64,000 nt of DNA from Pseudobacteroides cellulosolvens ATCC 35603 = DSM 2933 (GCF_001262605.1 NZ_LGTC01000001.1:744001-808000), one strand, 5' to 3'. Numbered from the stretch's first letter, positions 1 through 9,093 are shown. Translations and numbers: made by a program. The notes: generated by a model not told the origin, from the letters alone.

Positions 1-50
1 GTGAGAAAGACAGGGAGAAAGCTTCCCGCTTATTTACGGTATAGTTGAAG

Positions 51-125
51 AATTACTTATCCTATGAGCGTGTGTTAACGAGTTAAGTTAACACGAAAGC
101 GAAGAAGGGTAAGTTATTTCTTAAG
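51..125 (+). repeat. R1 dispersed palindromic repeat, copy 1
   Basis: This copy holds the R1 core: a 5' arm ATTACTT, then GAGCG, then an inner hairpin (TGTTAAC / GTTAACA around GAGTTAA) and a 3' arm AAGTTAT. The same layout recurs at 20817-20897, 25989-26020, 40604-40694 and 47889-47968. It lies upstream of aspA. Bases 1-50 before it show no convincing gene; two short open frames ending at 44 and 48 could be the tail of an upstream gene. Confidence 0.75.
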
Positions 126-182
126 TATACCAAAGACATAATTGAAGCGATAATTACTTGAAAATATAGAGGTTGATGATCG

Positions 183-1583
183 ATGAGAAAAGAAAAGGAT
201 ATGTTAGGCGAGATGTTGATACCGGATGAAGCCTACTATGGAATTCACACGGCCAGAGCTTTGGAAAACTTCCATATAACAGGAAGGCATATTCACCCTG
301 AACTTATTAAGGCACTGGTTATGGTAAAAAAAGCAGCCGCCATCACAAATGCCGAAGTTGGACTTTTGGATAAGAATATGTCAAATGCCATATGTGGAGC
401 TTGCGATGAAATAATATCAGGTAGTTTTATGGAGCAATTTGTAGTAGATCCGCTACAGGGCGGTGCTGGGACATCTGCCAATATGAATGTGAATGAGGTT
501 ATAGCAAACAGGGCAATAGAGCTTTTAGGCGGAAACAAAGGCGATTATTCCATTGTTGATCCCTTAGACCATGTTAACATGTCCCAATCTACAAATGATG
601 TGTTCCCAACTGCTGTTCGAATAGCTTCAATTAAAATGTTAAAGCCTGTAAGCGAGCTTTTTTCACAGTTGCAAACGGCTTTGCAGGAAAAGGAAGAGGA
701 ATTTTCAACGGTTATTAAAGTTGGAAGGACCCAGCTTCAAGATGCGGTGCCTGTACTGTTAGGCCAGGAATTCGGTGCATGGGCACAGGCAATATCCAGG
801 GACAGGTGGAGAATATACAAGGTTGAAGAAAGACTGAGGCAAGTGAACATAGGGGGTACAGCTGTCGGAACAGGTATGAATGCAGACAGGAAATACATAT
901 TCCTTATGGTTGAAAAGCTCAGGGCATTGACTGGAATAGGTCTTGCAAGAGCTGAGTACATGATGGATCCAACCCAAAACAATGATGTATTTGTTGAGGT
1001 GTCGGGACTTTTAAAGACCTCTTGCGTCAATCTTTCAAAGATTGCCAATGACCTGCGGCTAATGGCATCAGGGCCTAGGGCGGGCTTAGGTGAAATAGCA
1101 CTTCCTCCTGTTCAGGCAGGATCATCAATAATGCCAGGAAAGGTTAATCCTGTAATTCCTGAGGCTATAAACCAAATTGCTTTTCAAGTAATGGGAAATG
1201 ATTTGACAATTACTATGGCAGCCCAGTCGGGACAGCTTGAGCTAAACGCATTTTTGCCGGTAATTGCACACAATCTCCTTGAAATGTTGGATATATTGAG
1301 AAATGGTATTGAAATATTTATAAATAAATGCATAAAAGGAATAGCAGCTAATAGGAAAAGGTGCAGAGAGATGATGGAAGAGAGCTATGTACAGGTACCT
1401 GCCCTTATAAGGCATATAGGATATGGTGAAGCATCAAACCTTGCAAAGGAATGCGTGGCGGAAAACAAAAAATTAAGGGATATACTTATCGAAAAGGCAG
1501 TTTTAGATAGTGAAACAATTGACAAAATATTAAATCCGTTAGAACTTACAAAACCTGGTATACCAGGGATGGGAAAGAGGTAG
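183..1583 (+). CDS. aspA: Aspartate ammonia-lyase (aspartase)
   Basis: Cytosolic enzyme that interconverts L-aspartate with fumarate and ammonia. At 466 aa it has the normal family length. It carries the fumarase/aspartase superfamily signature GSSIMPGKVNPV near residues 313-324, and upstream active-site blocks GGAGTSANMN (about 93) and SQSTND (about 133). A GAGGT ribosome-binding site precedes the ATG. The gene runs directly into hydF with no gap. An aspartase gene beside hydrogenase maturation genes is, from general knowledge, a recurring arrangement in clostridia; the ammonia or fumarate link to hydrogenase assembly is not established here. Closely related fumarases share the fold, but the N-terminal start and GGAGTS block favour aspartase. 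Confidence 0.92.
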   Translation: MRKEKDMLGEMLIPDEAYYGIHTARALENFHITGRHIHPELIKALVMVKKAAAITNAEVGLLDKNMSNAICGACDEIISGSFMEQFVVDPLQGGAGTSANMNVNEVIANRAIELLGGNKGDYSIVDPLDHVNMSQSTNDVFPTAVRIASIKMLKPVSELFSQLQTALQEKEEEFSTVIKVGRTQLQDAVPVLLGQEFGAWAQAISRDRWRIYKVEERLRQVNIGGTAVGTGMNADRKYIFLMVEKLRALTGIGLARAEYMMDPTQNNDVFVEVSGLLKTSCVNLSKIANDLRLMASGPRAGLGEIALPPVQAGSSIMPGKVNPVIPEAINQIAFQVMGNDLTITMAAQSGQLELNAFLPVIAHNLLEMLDILRNGIEIFINKCIKGIAANRKRCREMMEESYVQVPALIRHIGYGEASNLAKECVAENKKLRDILIEKAVLDSETIDKILNPLELTKPGIPGMGKR

Positions 1584-1592
1584 GTGGTTTTT

Positions 1593-2816
1593 GTGAATAA
1601 TACACCGGTTTCAGAGAGAATGCACATTGCAATATTCGGAAGGAGAAATGCAGGAAAATCGAGCCTAATTAATGCACTTACAGGTCAGGAGATTGCAGTT
1701 GTTTCAGATGTCCCGGGAACAACTACGGACCCTGTTTATAAAACAATGGAGCTTTTGCCCATAGGCCCGGTAGTCATAATTGATACGGCAGGAATGGATG
1801 ATGAGGGTGATTTAGGAAACTTAAGGGTTGAAAAAACATATGATGTATTAAGAAAAACCAATTTTGCCATAGTTGTAGTAAACGCACAGGAAGGCATTAC
1901 AGATTTTGAACTGGATTTTATAAAAAAGGTAAAAAGCAGGGATATTCCGGTTGTATGTGCAATGAATAAGGTAGATTTAAGACCTTTGTCAGGTGATGAT
2001 ATAATTGAAATAAGAAATAAGGTCGGGATACCTGTAATAGGTATTAGTTCCCTATTGAAAACAGGAATTGAAGAACTTAAAAAAAATATTTCGGAAAATG
2101 CAGTATATGATGATAAGGACTTAAGTATATGCGGGGATCTTATAAAGCCGGGAGATTTTGTAGTTCTTGTTACGCCAATAGATAAGGCGGCACCTAAGGG
2201 AAGATTGATCTTACCGCAGCAGCAGACAATAAGGGATATTATTGAAAACGATGCAATGGCCGTTGTTACTAAGGAATATGAGCTTAAGGAAACAATTGAG
2301 AACCTTAATAAAAGACCGTCTTTGGTAATAACAGACTCACAGGCTTTTTTGAAGGTTTCGGCAGATGTTCCTGAGGATATTCCTCTAACATCATTTTCCA
2401 TACTGTTTGCAAGATATAAGGGTGAACTTATGGAAATGGTAAGAGGCCTCAAGAAGATAGAAAACCTTAAAAGCGGCAGCAAGGTCCTTGTTGTGGAGGG
2501 CTGTACTCACCACAGACAAGCGGATGATATCGGAAAAGTTAAAATTCCAAGGTGGGTTAGGCAGTTAAGCGGTGGAGAAGTTGAGTTTGAGTGGGCTTCA
2601 GGTAATTTTTTCCCAAAGGATATAGATAAATATGACTTGATTATTCATTGTGGAGGTTGTATGCTGAATAAGCAGGAAATGCAATACAGGATAAACTTCT
2701 CAAAAGCAAACAATGTAGCAATTACCAATTACGGCATGTTAATAGCATATGTCCAGGGCATACTGGAAAGGGCATTAGCTCCGTTTCCGCTGGCCTTGAT
2801 GATATTGGAGGAATAG
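1593..2816 (+). CDS. hydF: [FeFe]-hydrogenase H-cluster maturation GTPase HydF
   Basis: HydF is the scaffold GTPase that delivers the diiron subcluster to apo-hydrogenase. The N-terminal G domain shows P-loop GRRNAGKS, DTAG and NKVD. The C-terminal cluster domain shows the HydF ligand pattern CTHH followed about 50 residues later by HCGGC. The open frame could begin at GTG 1584, but AGGTGG at 1582-1587 is correctly spaced only for the GTG at 1593, giving 407 aa. HydE and HydG are not in the window and may lie to the left. It is followed 8 bases later by a class V aminotransferase gene, so the three genes look co-transcribed. Confidence 0.95.
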   Translation: MNNTPVSERMHIAIFGRRNAGKSSLINALTGQEIAVVSDVPGTTTDPVYKTMELLPIGPVVIIDTAGMDDEGDLGNLRVEKTYDVLRKTNFAIVVVNAQEGITDFELDFIKKVKSRDIPVVCAMNKVDLRPLSGDDIIEIRNKVGIPVIGISSLLKTGIEELKKNISENAVYDDKDLSICGDLIKPGDFVVLVTPIDKAAPKGRLILPQQQTIRDIIENDAMAVVTKEYELKETIENLNKRPSLVITDSQAFLKVSADVPEDIPLTSFSILFARYKGELMEMVRGLKKIENLKSGSKVLVVEGCTHHRQADDIGKVKIPRWVRQLSGGEVEFEWASGNFFPKDIDKYDLIIHCGGCMLNKQEMQYRINFSKANNVAITNYGMLIAYVQGILERALAPFPLALMILEE

Positions 2817-2824
2817 GTGAGTGT

Positions 2825-3970
2825 ATGATTTATCTTGATAATGCAGCAACATCCTTTGTAAAGCCTGATGCTGTATATGAAGAAATGATGAAATGCATGA
2901 AGGAATATGGTGCGAACCCCGGAAGGGGAGGGCACTCTTTGTCTATAAAGGCTTCTATGGAGGTAATGCGAGTAAGGGAAATAATAGGTATGTTATTTAA
3001 TATAAAAGATCCAATGAGAATTTGTTTTACCAAAAATGCAACAGAAGCTTTAAATGTAGGAATATCAGGGTATCTTAAGGAAGGGGATCATGTAATAACC
3101 ACATCCATGGAGCATAATTCCGTTATAAGACCCTTAAATACATTAAAAAGAGATAGAAAAATAGAACTTACAGTAGTTCAGTGCAATGAATACGGAGAAA
3201 TAGATGTTGAAGATATCAAAAGGGCAATTAAGCTAAATACCAAACTTTTGGTAAGTACCTTGTCGTCAAATGTAAACGGTATAATAATGCCCGTAAAAGA
3301 AATGGGGAAAATTGCTAAAGAAAAAGGAATATGCTTTTTGTTGGATGCTTCACAGGGAGCTGGCTCCATAAAAATAGATGTTGAAGAGATGTGCATTGAC
3401 ATAATGGCATTTCCTGGTCATAAAGGCCTCTTAGGTCCGCAGGGAACAGGTGCAATATACATAAGAGACGGGCTGAAGCTGTCGCCAATTATATATGGTG
3501 GTACAGGAAGTTATTCTGAAATTATATACCAGCCGGAAATGCTGCCGGACAATATGGAAAGCGGAACACTAAACACTGCTGGTATTATTGGATTAGGAGC
3601 TGGTATTGAATATATCGAAAAAGTTGGAATTGAAAAAATTAAAAAAATTAAATATAATTTGGTTAAAACCTTGCATGAAGGTATAGAGGAAATTAGCAAG
3701 ATAAAAATTTACAGTAAAAACGATATAGATTCTAATTCAGGTATTGTAGCCATAAACTTTATTGATATTGATTCCACTGAAGTAAGCTACGTACTTGACA
3801 GGGTTTATAAAATTGCAACCCGTGCAGGACTGCATTGCTCATTATTTGCACATCAGACGTTAGGTACTGTTAAAACCGGTATTGTAAGATTCAGTCCCGG
3901 TCCGTTCAATACTATAGATGAAATTGATATAACTCTGAATGCTTTGAGAGAAATTTCGTGTAATATATGA
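2825..3970 (+). CDS. Class V aminotransferase, cysteine desulfurase-like family
   Basis: PLP enzyme of 381 aa resembling NifS/SufS-type desulfurases. The N-terminus YLDNAATS and the internal PGHKGLLGPQGTG, whose lysine would hold PLP, are typical. A GLHCSLFAH segment supplies a cysteine near the C-terminus in the position expected for a desulfurase nucleophile. It belongs to the group usually named cysteine desulfurase family protein rather than to the IscS or SufS housekeeping types, and no iscU or sufU neighbour is present. Placement 8 bases after hydF suggests a role in sulfur supply for Fe-S or H-cluster assembly, which is inference. GGTGAG precedes the ATG. Confidence 0.85.
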   Translation: MIYLDNAATSFVKPDAVYEEMMKCMKEYGANPGRGGHSLSIKASMEVMRVREIIGMLFNIKDPMRICFTKNATEALNVGISGYLKEGDHVITTSMEHNSVIRPLNTLKRDRKIELTVVQCNEYGEIDVEDIKRAIKLNTKLLVSTLSSNVNGIIMPVKEMGKIAKEKGICFLLDASQGAGSIKIDVEEMCIDIMAFPGHKGLLGPQGTGAIYIRDGLKLSPIIYGGTGSYSEIIYQPEMLPDNMESGTLNTAGIIGLGAGIEYIEKVGIEKIKKIKYNLVKTLHEGIEEISKIKIYSKNDIDSNSGIVAINFIDIDSTEVSYVLDRVYKIATRAGLHCSLFAHQTLGTVKTGIVRFSPGPFNTIDEIDITLNALREISCNI

Positions 3971-4111
3971 AAAATTAATTAGTGTTTTGAAATTAATTAA
4001 TAATTTTATGAAAAATATTAATTATATCTAGAAAAATGTTAAAATATTGTGTATAATGAATTAAAATAATGAATTTTAAAAGACAAAAAACCAAAGCAGG
4101 AGGAAGAGTAT

Positions 4112-4273
4112 ATGGATAATAGAACAAAAGGCATTATAGGAATTATATTGGCTGTTGTAGTAGTTATAATTGTATTGAGGGTTCTGGGCTTTCTTGTAAA
4201 ACTTTTAATGCCCCTTATAATTCTTGCAGCAATAGGATTCGGAATATATTATTTCATTAGTAAAAGAAGATAA
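4112..4273 (+). CDS. Small membrane protein, 53 aa
   Basis: This frame begins with MDNRTKGIIG and is almost entirely hydrophobic, with two likely membrane segments (about residues 8-30 and 33-48) and a basic tail SKRR. A strong AGGAGGAAG site (4098-4106) sits five bases before the ATG, and a TATAAT at 4052-4057 could be its -10 box, though no good -35 is seen. I do not recognise a family; the short hydrophobic-plus-basic layout resembles small stress or envelope peptides of Firmicutes. The R3 repeat starts immediately after the stop codon. Confidence 0.7.
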   Translation: MDNRTKGIIGIILAVVVVIIVLRVLGFLVKLLMPLIILAAIGFGIYYFISKRR

Positions 4274-4361
4274 GGTATTATCAAATAATTAACTGGTCAA
4301 TGGGGCATTTCAAAAAGCTGAATTAATGATATTATACAAAAAACATTTTTTGAAATGCCCT
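4274..4361 (+). repeat. R3 dispersed hairpin repeat, copy 1
   Basis: The block begins GGTATTATCAAATAATTAA and carries complementary ends GGGGCATTTCAAAAA and TTTTTTGAAATGCCCT that would fold into a long hairpin. A second copy with the same start, the same GTCAATGGGGCAT and the same TTTTTTGAAATGCCCT end is at 39445-39527. The internal sequence differs between copies, so the conserved parts are the arms. Confidence 0.75.
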
Positions 4362-4428
4362 AATAAGTTCATAGAAGTTGCTGTTAAGCCAGCATTTAGC
4401 TGATCATAAAATGAACGATAAAGCAAAT

Positions 4429-4503
4429 TATAGACCTTAATAAGCAATTCATTAAAATGTAAGTTTGTTAAATGGATTGTTTTATTAAGGTTATAGTTTT
4501 TTA
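4429..4503 (+). terminator. Long imperfect hairpin followed by a T tract
   Basis: Outer arms ACCTTAATAA and TTATTAAGGT enclose a further imperfectly paired stem (GCAATTCATT with AATGGATTGT), and the 3' arm is followed by GTTTTTT. It could end transcripts from the genes to the left. Nothing else recognisable lies between the R3 copy and the regulator gene at 4631. Confidence 0.5.
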
Positions 4504-4630
4504 ACCTGATTTATAATGAATGCTTTTTTCTTAAAACATATGTCAAAAATAGTTTTATAAATGTCGAAAGTATGATAAAATTTATTTTATCTTGATATAT
4601 TTTTTTGTATATTTATAAAAGGGGTTAAAA

Positions 4631-6214
4631 ATGACTAAAATTCTGTTGATTTCATTTGATGATACTGCAGGTTATTACAGTGAAAGATGGTTTAAAAAAA
4701 TTTCTTGTGAAATTTTAGAAGCAAAAAACAAAAGTGAAGTAATTAAGCTGATGAATCAAAATATTGATATCAAGCTTATAATGCTTAGCATGGATATGGA
4801 TTCAAAAAAAGCATTAAGTATTATTTCCTATCTAAAAAGTATTGATATTAGAGTATTTATGATTGCTGTGTCTCAAAGTTCCGATTTTAACTTGGCCAGG
4901 GAAGCATTCAGGCATGGTGTTTCAGATTACATGCTCTATTCGGAATTAAATAGCGGATATTTTAAGAAGCTGCAAGCACGATTTAGTGATATTGAAAATA
5001 AAAAGTCACAGGAGGCAACAACCTCAAGTACGGATTTAAGCACTTCCAAAGATAGATTACTTAAGCACATGCTTGAAGTAGAAAAAAATTATGATATGGA
5101 AGACGCAATGAATAAATTTGGCATCAAATTAAAGTTGAATAATTTGATTTTGTGCTATTTATGGGTTGACGACTTTCAGTCTATAAGTGAAAAATACGAT
5201 GGCAATACAATAGGAGATTTTTCTGATAATGTAAAAAGGCATATTGATACGACAATACGGGATATATGCTGTGGAGAAAGTGTTGTCCTGTCACCCCAGG
5301 AATATCTTCTATTTATGTCTTTAGAGTACAATAATATGGAAGATCTGATGGACAGAGTATATGATATTATAACTGTTATAAATACCAATCTTCATGATTC
5401 CATGGAAATCAGTGTATCGACAGGTATCAGCTCCCTTGGTACAGGAGATAAAAATATCAGAGAGCTTTATGAGGAAGCAAGATATAATGTTAAGCTCAGG
5501 TTTGTGTTTGGTAAAGGTACAATTATTACTCCCGAGATATCAAAGAAGATTACACCGAAAAAGATTGACAGCATATTTGGTAAAGAAGAAAAGTTTATAC
5601 GAACATTGATAGAAGCGGATAAAGAGAAGGCACAATATGAGCTTGAAGTACTCCTTAAGCTTATCAGGAATTCAGATCCTGGAAGACTTGATAAAATCTA
5701 TGCAAGCTATATGGAGATAATCTATATTATTATAAAGTTCATTAATGAAAAATGCTACGATACGGTTGAGGTTTTTGGACAAAATCTAGATTTCTACGAT
5801 ATAATAGCCAAATTTGAGACCCAGGAAGAGATTAATGAATGGATAAAGGATATAACTGATATTGTTGTCAGTTATCTAAAGGAAAAACGTGATGTTAAGG
5901 TTAACAGGGCTATACTAAGGGTTCAGGAATTTATTCGCAACAACTACCATAATGATCTGACTCTTAAGATGGCAAGTGATTTTGTTGGTTTGAGTGAAAG
6001 CCACTTAAGCAATATATTTACTAAAAAAACAGGGCAAACTTTTACCGACTACCTTACTTCGGTAAGGATAGAAAAGGCCAAAGAACTTCTAGAAACCACC
6101 AATTTGAAGGTTTATGAGGTAGGTGTTAGCATAGGCTATGCCAATGTGGAGCATTTCAGCAGGGTTTTCAAAAAATTCACAGGTTTAAGCCCAAATAATT
6201 ATAAAAACTCATAA
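4631..6214 (+). CDS. YesN-type AraC-family response regulator with degenerate receiver
   Basis: Predicted 527-aa DNA-binding protein. Residues 1-115 look like a receiver, but the segment expected to hold the phospho-accepting Asp reads LIMLSMDMDS, with Ser at the Asp position, and the usual conserved Lys is absent from YMLYSEL. The central part (about 150-400) is the regulatory region common in YesN-like proteins. The last 100 residues are an AraC double helix-turn-helix (GLSESHLSNIFTKKTG and GYANVEHFSRVFKKF). No histidine kinase adjoins it. It precedes the cohesin/SLH surface protein and may control it, which is inference. GGGG before the ATG serves as ribosome-binding site. Confidence 0.85.
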   Translation: MTKILLISFDDTAGYYSERWFKKISCEILEAKNKSEVIKLMNQNIDIKLIMLSMDMDSKKALSIISYLKSIDIRVFMIAVSQSSDFNLAREAFRHGVSDYMLYSELNSGYFKKLQARFSDIENKKSQEATTSSTDLSTSKDRLLKHMLEVEKNYDMEDAMNKFGIKLKLNNLILCYLWVDDFQSISEKYDGNTIGDFSDNVKRHIDTTIRDICCGESVVLSPQEYLLFMSLEYNNMEDLMDRVYDIITVINTNLHDSMEISVSTGISSLGTGDKNIRELYEEARYNVKLRFVFGKGTIITPEISKKITPKKIDSIFGKEEKFIRTLIEADKEKAQYELEVLLKLIRNSDPGRLDKIYASYMEIIYIIIKFINEKCYDTVEVFGQNLDFYDIIAKFETQEEINEWIKDITDIVVSYLKEKRDVKVNRAILRVQEFIRNNYHNDLTLKMASDFVGLSESHLSNIFTKKTGQTFTDYLTSVRIEKAKELLETTNLKVYEVGVSIGYANVEHFSRVFKKFTGLSPNNYKNS

Positions 6215-6368
6215 TATAAGGAATGACTAAAATATTACTAAACCTTTTTCCATGCCTAAAACAATTTAGTGCATATTATGCCAAAAAAGAGCATTGAAAC
6301 GACAACCGATCTAAACTAAAATAAATATAGAAACATTTTGTAAAATTAAATTATGATTTTACTTATTT

Positions 6369-6390
6369 TGGGAGCATAAACTCCCATTTT
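6369..6390 (+). terminator. Hairpin terminator after the YesN-type regulator
   Basis: TGGGAG and CTCCCA pair around the loop CATAAA and are followed by TTTT. It separates the regulator from the SLH protein gene. Confidence 0.6.
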
Positions 6391-6447
6391 CGTTTTAATT
6401 TATCATTTTCTGATCAATTCTTATCTTCAATTTAGCCAAATATAAAA

Positions 6448-6465
6448 AAAGATTTGCAAATCTTT
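6448..6465. promoter_or_regulatory. 18-bp perfect palindrome upstream of a promoter
   Basis: AAAGATTTGCAAATCTTT reads the same on both strands and lies about 30 bases upstream of the -35 box at 6495. It could be an operator for the surface-protein gene. Confidence 0.45.
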
Positions 6466-6494
6466 GGAAATAAGGATAGAAATGTAGAAAAAGG

Positions 6495-6524
6495 TTTACA
6501 CATTTTTGCCTTATTTGATATAAT
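6495..6524 (+). promoter_or_regulatory. Sigma-A type promoter for the cohesin/SLH protein gene
   Basis: TTTACA (6495-6500) and TATAAT (6519-6524) are 18 bases apart. The leader of roughly 115 bases that follows contains matching ends AAAGAT (about 6547) and ATCTTT (about 6601-6607) and a TTCG loop, so it may be structured. It does not match a riboswitch class I know. Confidence 0.65.
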
Positions 6525-6642
6525 ATTCTTAGTGTTTCATATAATAAAGATGATTACAGCTAAAGATGCTTATTTAAGGCTTCGGCATGTTTGGGTTGGT
6601 GATCTTTAAATATTTATTTTTTTGGGGAGGATGATTATTTTT

Positions 6643-9033
6643 ATGTTATTAAAGGATGGGAAAAGATATTCTAATGTAAAAAAGATAATTTGTTTAATGC
6701 TTGTGCTGTTCAATATGCTGGTTTATTTGCCGGTAATTTCATTTGGAGCAGACGGCCCTAGTTTAAATGTTGGTTCAGCAACTGGTAAAAAATTGGATAT
6801 TATTGATATACCTATTAAATACTCAAATATACCTAGTAGTGGAGTAGGGTATTTCAGTTTTACCCTTAAATTCGATAAGTATTGTTTAAAGAAAAAAGAA
6901 ATTATAAAAAATTCAAGAATAATAAATAATTTAGCAGCAATAGATTTAAAAGATGAAGATGGAGATGTATGCGGAATTGAGTTTTCGTTTTTTTCACTAC
7001 AAGAGGATGTATTAAATAATAATGAAGAATTTGCTAAAATTCGGTATGAGATTATAGATAATTCTAATAGCGATTTAACTATTGAAGATTTAAAGGTATG
7101 GACTTACATTTATAATAGTTCTAAAAGAAGATATGAGCTTTCTAAAATAGATTGTGTAGGGAATAGTGGGAAAGTTAGTATATCTGCATCTAATTCGCCT
7201 ACACCAACAAATACGCCCAAAAACACACCAACAAATACACCAACAAGCACACCTAAAAATACACCAACAAACACACTAACAAACACGCCAACAAACACAC
7301 CTACCATAAGTACAACATCAACTCCGACACCAACACCAAGTAAGAATCTTGAAAACGGTCTGTTAGGAGAGTACTATCAGTGGGATGATGTGGATACCAA
7401 GCCTTTTGATAAAAATCTCAAACGCTTTGAAAGGGTAGATAAAGAAATTAATTTTGATTGGGGTACTTTAGGAATAAAAAATGCTGATGGTATTAGTACG
7501 CCGAGTGATTATTTTTCAGTAAGGTGGACAGGTTACTTTGTTCCAGAATACAGTGGAAATTATAAATTCCAGACAAAATCTGATGATGGAGTCAGATTGT
7601 ATTTTGATCAAGATGGTGACGGAGATGTTACCTGCTTGTTTGAAGATTGGAAGAATCATTCGGTTACAAAAAATGAAAGCACTGCAATGAGTTTGAATAA
7701 AGATAAAGCATATAAGATAGTTTTGGAGTATTATGAAAATGATGGAGAAGCTAGTGTTCAGCTTTTATATTCGCTAAACAATTATGGTTATGTTATAGTT
7801 CCAGCAGGGCAGTTAAAAACTGTTGATCCATCCAAATTAAATCCAACATCGACAACAAAAGTAACACCGACACCTACATCAACTGCGGCAAAAACATCAG
7901 CAACGCCAACAAAGGCATCAACAACAGCAATACCAACACCTACAGCGACTTCAGCACCGTATATTCCACCTTCATCAGGAGGGACAACAATAACTTTACC
8001 AACTGCAGTACAGCCTTTACCAACTGCAGTACCACAGGTTATACCAAGCGACTTGTCCCTAGCGTTAAGTTCAGACAAGACAGCATACGATGCTGGCCAG
8101 AATATTTTGTTTTCAATTCATTACAGAAATAGATTAAGTACTGAGGTGGGCAATGTAAAGCTTTCGGCAGATATACCGCCTAACACTACATTTGTAGATA
8201 GTTCAGGGGGGGTTATAGCAGGAAATAAAATTACATGGGATTTAGGTACTCTGCAAGGAAATAATGAAGGCACTGTAAAGTATACCGTCAAGGCTAATTC
8301 ATTTGACGGTGCGGATAAAGAAACAACTGTTACCGCCAACATCAGCAGTACAAATTCTACTGACAATACGGTGGATGATAACAAATCAGTATTGAAGATA
8401 ATGTTATATGCTAAGAAAGCAATTCTTGGCAGTCATAAAAAATACATTAACGGTTATAAAGACGGTACATTTAAGCCGGATAAACCAATTACAAGGGCAG
8501 AGATATCAGCTTTAATAGTAAGGGTTTCGGGACTAAGTCCAGTTTCAGACAAGCAGATCTTTAAGGACGTAAGTAAAGATCACTGGGCATTTAAGGAAGT
8601 TAATGCTGCAGTCAGCAACGGGTACTTCAAAGGGGCGACAGCTACACTGTTTAAGCCAGATTCAAATATTACAAAGGGAGAGCTTGCTGCGGTTATATGT
8701 AGATGCCTTGGTATGGAAGAGTCATCTATTGATGAGGCAGACTTCTTCTTTAGCGATACAAAGAATTATTGGGCAGGTAAGTACATTGAAGAATTGTACA
8801 GATGTAAAATAGTAGTTGGAAGTGCTGGAAAGTTTTATCCTAAAAATCAGGTAACAAGAGCGGAAGCAGTTACAATGATTAACAGGTGGCTTTACAGAGG
8901 GCCTTTAAATGGAAAAACACTACCGTTTAAGGATGTGCCGACAAGCCACTGGGGATACGGCCATATTGCAGAGGCTGTATTTGATCACAAATACTCCAGA
9001 GATCCAAAAGGCGGAGAAAAATATGAGGATTAA
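6643..9033 (+). CDS. Surface protein: cohesin-like, PA14, DUF11-like and SLH domains
   Basis: Predicted 796-aa exported wall-attached protein. The best start is the ATG at 6643, 12 bases after GGGGAGG; a TTG at 6622 would overlap that site. A signal peptide ends near FGADG (residue 36). Residues about 39-182 resemble a cohesin (LNVGSATGKKLDIIDIPIKY, then NIPSSGVGYFSFTLKFD). An Asn-Thr-Pro linker follows, then a PA14 domain (about 238-395), a second Thr-Pro linker, a DUF11-like adhesin domain (about 475-590) and three SLH repeats to the C-terminus. SLH repeats bind wall polymers and cohesins bind dockerins, so it could hold dockerin enzymes at the surface. The cohesin assignment is divergent and needs profile confirmation. 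Confidence 0.8.
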   Translation: MLLKDGKRYSNVKKIICLMLVLFNMLVYLPVISFGADGPSLNVGSATGKKLDIIDIPIKYSNIPSSGVGYFSFTLKFDKYCLKKKEIIKNSRIINNLAAIDLKDEDGDVCGIEFSFFSLQEDVLNNNEEFAKIRYEIIDNSNSDLTIEDLKVWTYIYNSSKRRYELSKIDCVGNSGKVSISASNSPTPTNTPKNTPTNTPTSTPKNTPTNTLTNTPTNTPTISTTSTPTPTPSKNLENGLLGEYYQWDDVDTKPFDKNLKRFERVDKEINFDWGTLGIKNADGISTPSDYFSVRWTGYFVPEYSGNYKFQTKSDDGVRLYFDQDGDGDVTCLFEDWKNHSVTKNESTAMSLNKDKAYKIVLEYYENDGEASVQLLYSLNNYGYVIVPAGQLKTVDPSKLNPTSTTKVTPTPTSTAAKTSATPTKASTTAIPTPTATSAPYIPPSSGGTTITLPTAVQPLPTAVPQVIPSDLSLALSSDKTAYDAGQNILFSIHYRNRLSTEVGNVKLSADIPPNTTFVDSSGGVIAGNKITWDLGTLQGNNEGTVKYTVKANSFDGADKETTVTANISSTNSTDNTVDDNKSVLKIMLYAKKAILGSHKKYINGYKDGTFKPDKPITRAEISALIVRVSGLSPVSDKQIFKDVSKDHWAFKEVNAAVSNGYFKGATATLFKPDSNITKGELAAVICRCLGMEESSIDEADFFFSDTKNYWAGKYIEELYRCKIVVGSAGKFYPKNQVTRAEAVTMINRWLYRGPLNGKTLPFKDVPTSHWGYGHIAEAVFDHKYSRDPKGGEKYED

Positions 9034-9045
9034 AAAGTAAAAAAT

Positions 9046-9093
9046 AGTGATAAATAAAAGATTGGTGAAGCTACCAATCTTTTATTTATCACT
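9046..9093. terminator. 21-bp perfect stem hairpin after the SLH protein gene
   Basis: The arms 9046-9066 and 9073-9093 are exactly complementary over 21 bp around the six-base loop GAAGCT, and each arm contains A/T runs that would give a U-rich end. An R2 repeat copy begins at the last base of the 3' arm. Confidence 0.7.

Noticed and set aside
1736..2482. A 248-codon open frame on the minus strand inside hydF
   Set aside because: It is the antisense of the hydF coding region, has no ribosome-binding site or recognisable domain, and its codon pattern mirrors hydF.
4592..4619. Promoter TTGATA and TATAAA before the YesN-type gene
   Set aside because: A transcript starting there would begin after or inside the ribosome-binding site at 4620-4624.
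6540..6620. Possible c-di-GMP (GEMM) riboswitch in the leader of the surface-protein gene
   Set aside because: The conserved blocks of class I and class II aptamers as I know them are absent; only general pairing is visible.
7190..7345. Short tandem repeats in the surface-protein gene, possibly a CRISPR-like array
   Set aside because: The repeats encode an Asn-Thr-Pro linker in frame; there are no spacers of constant length or cas genes.
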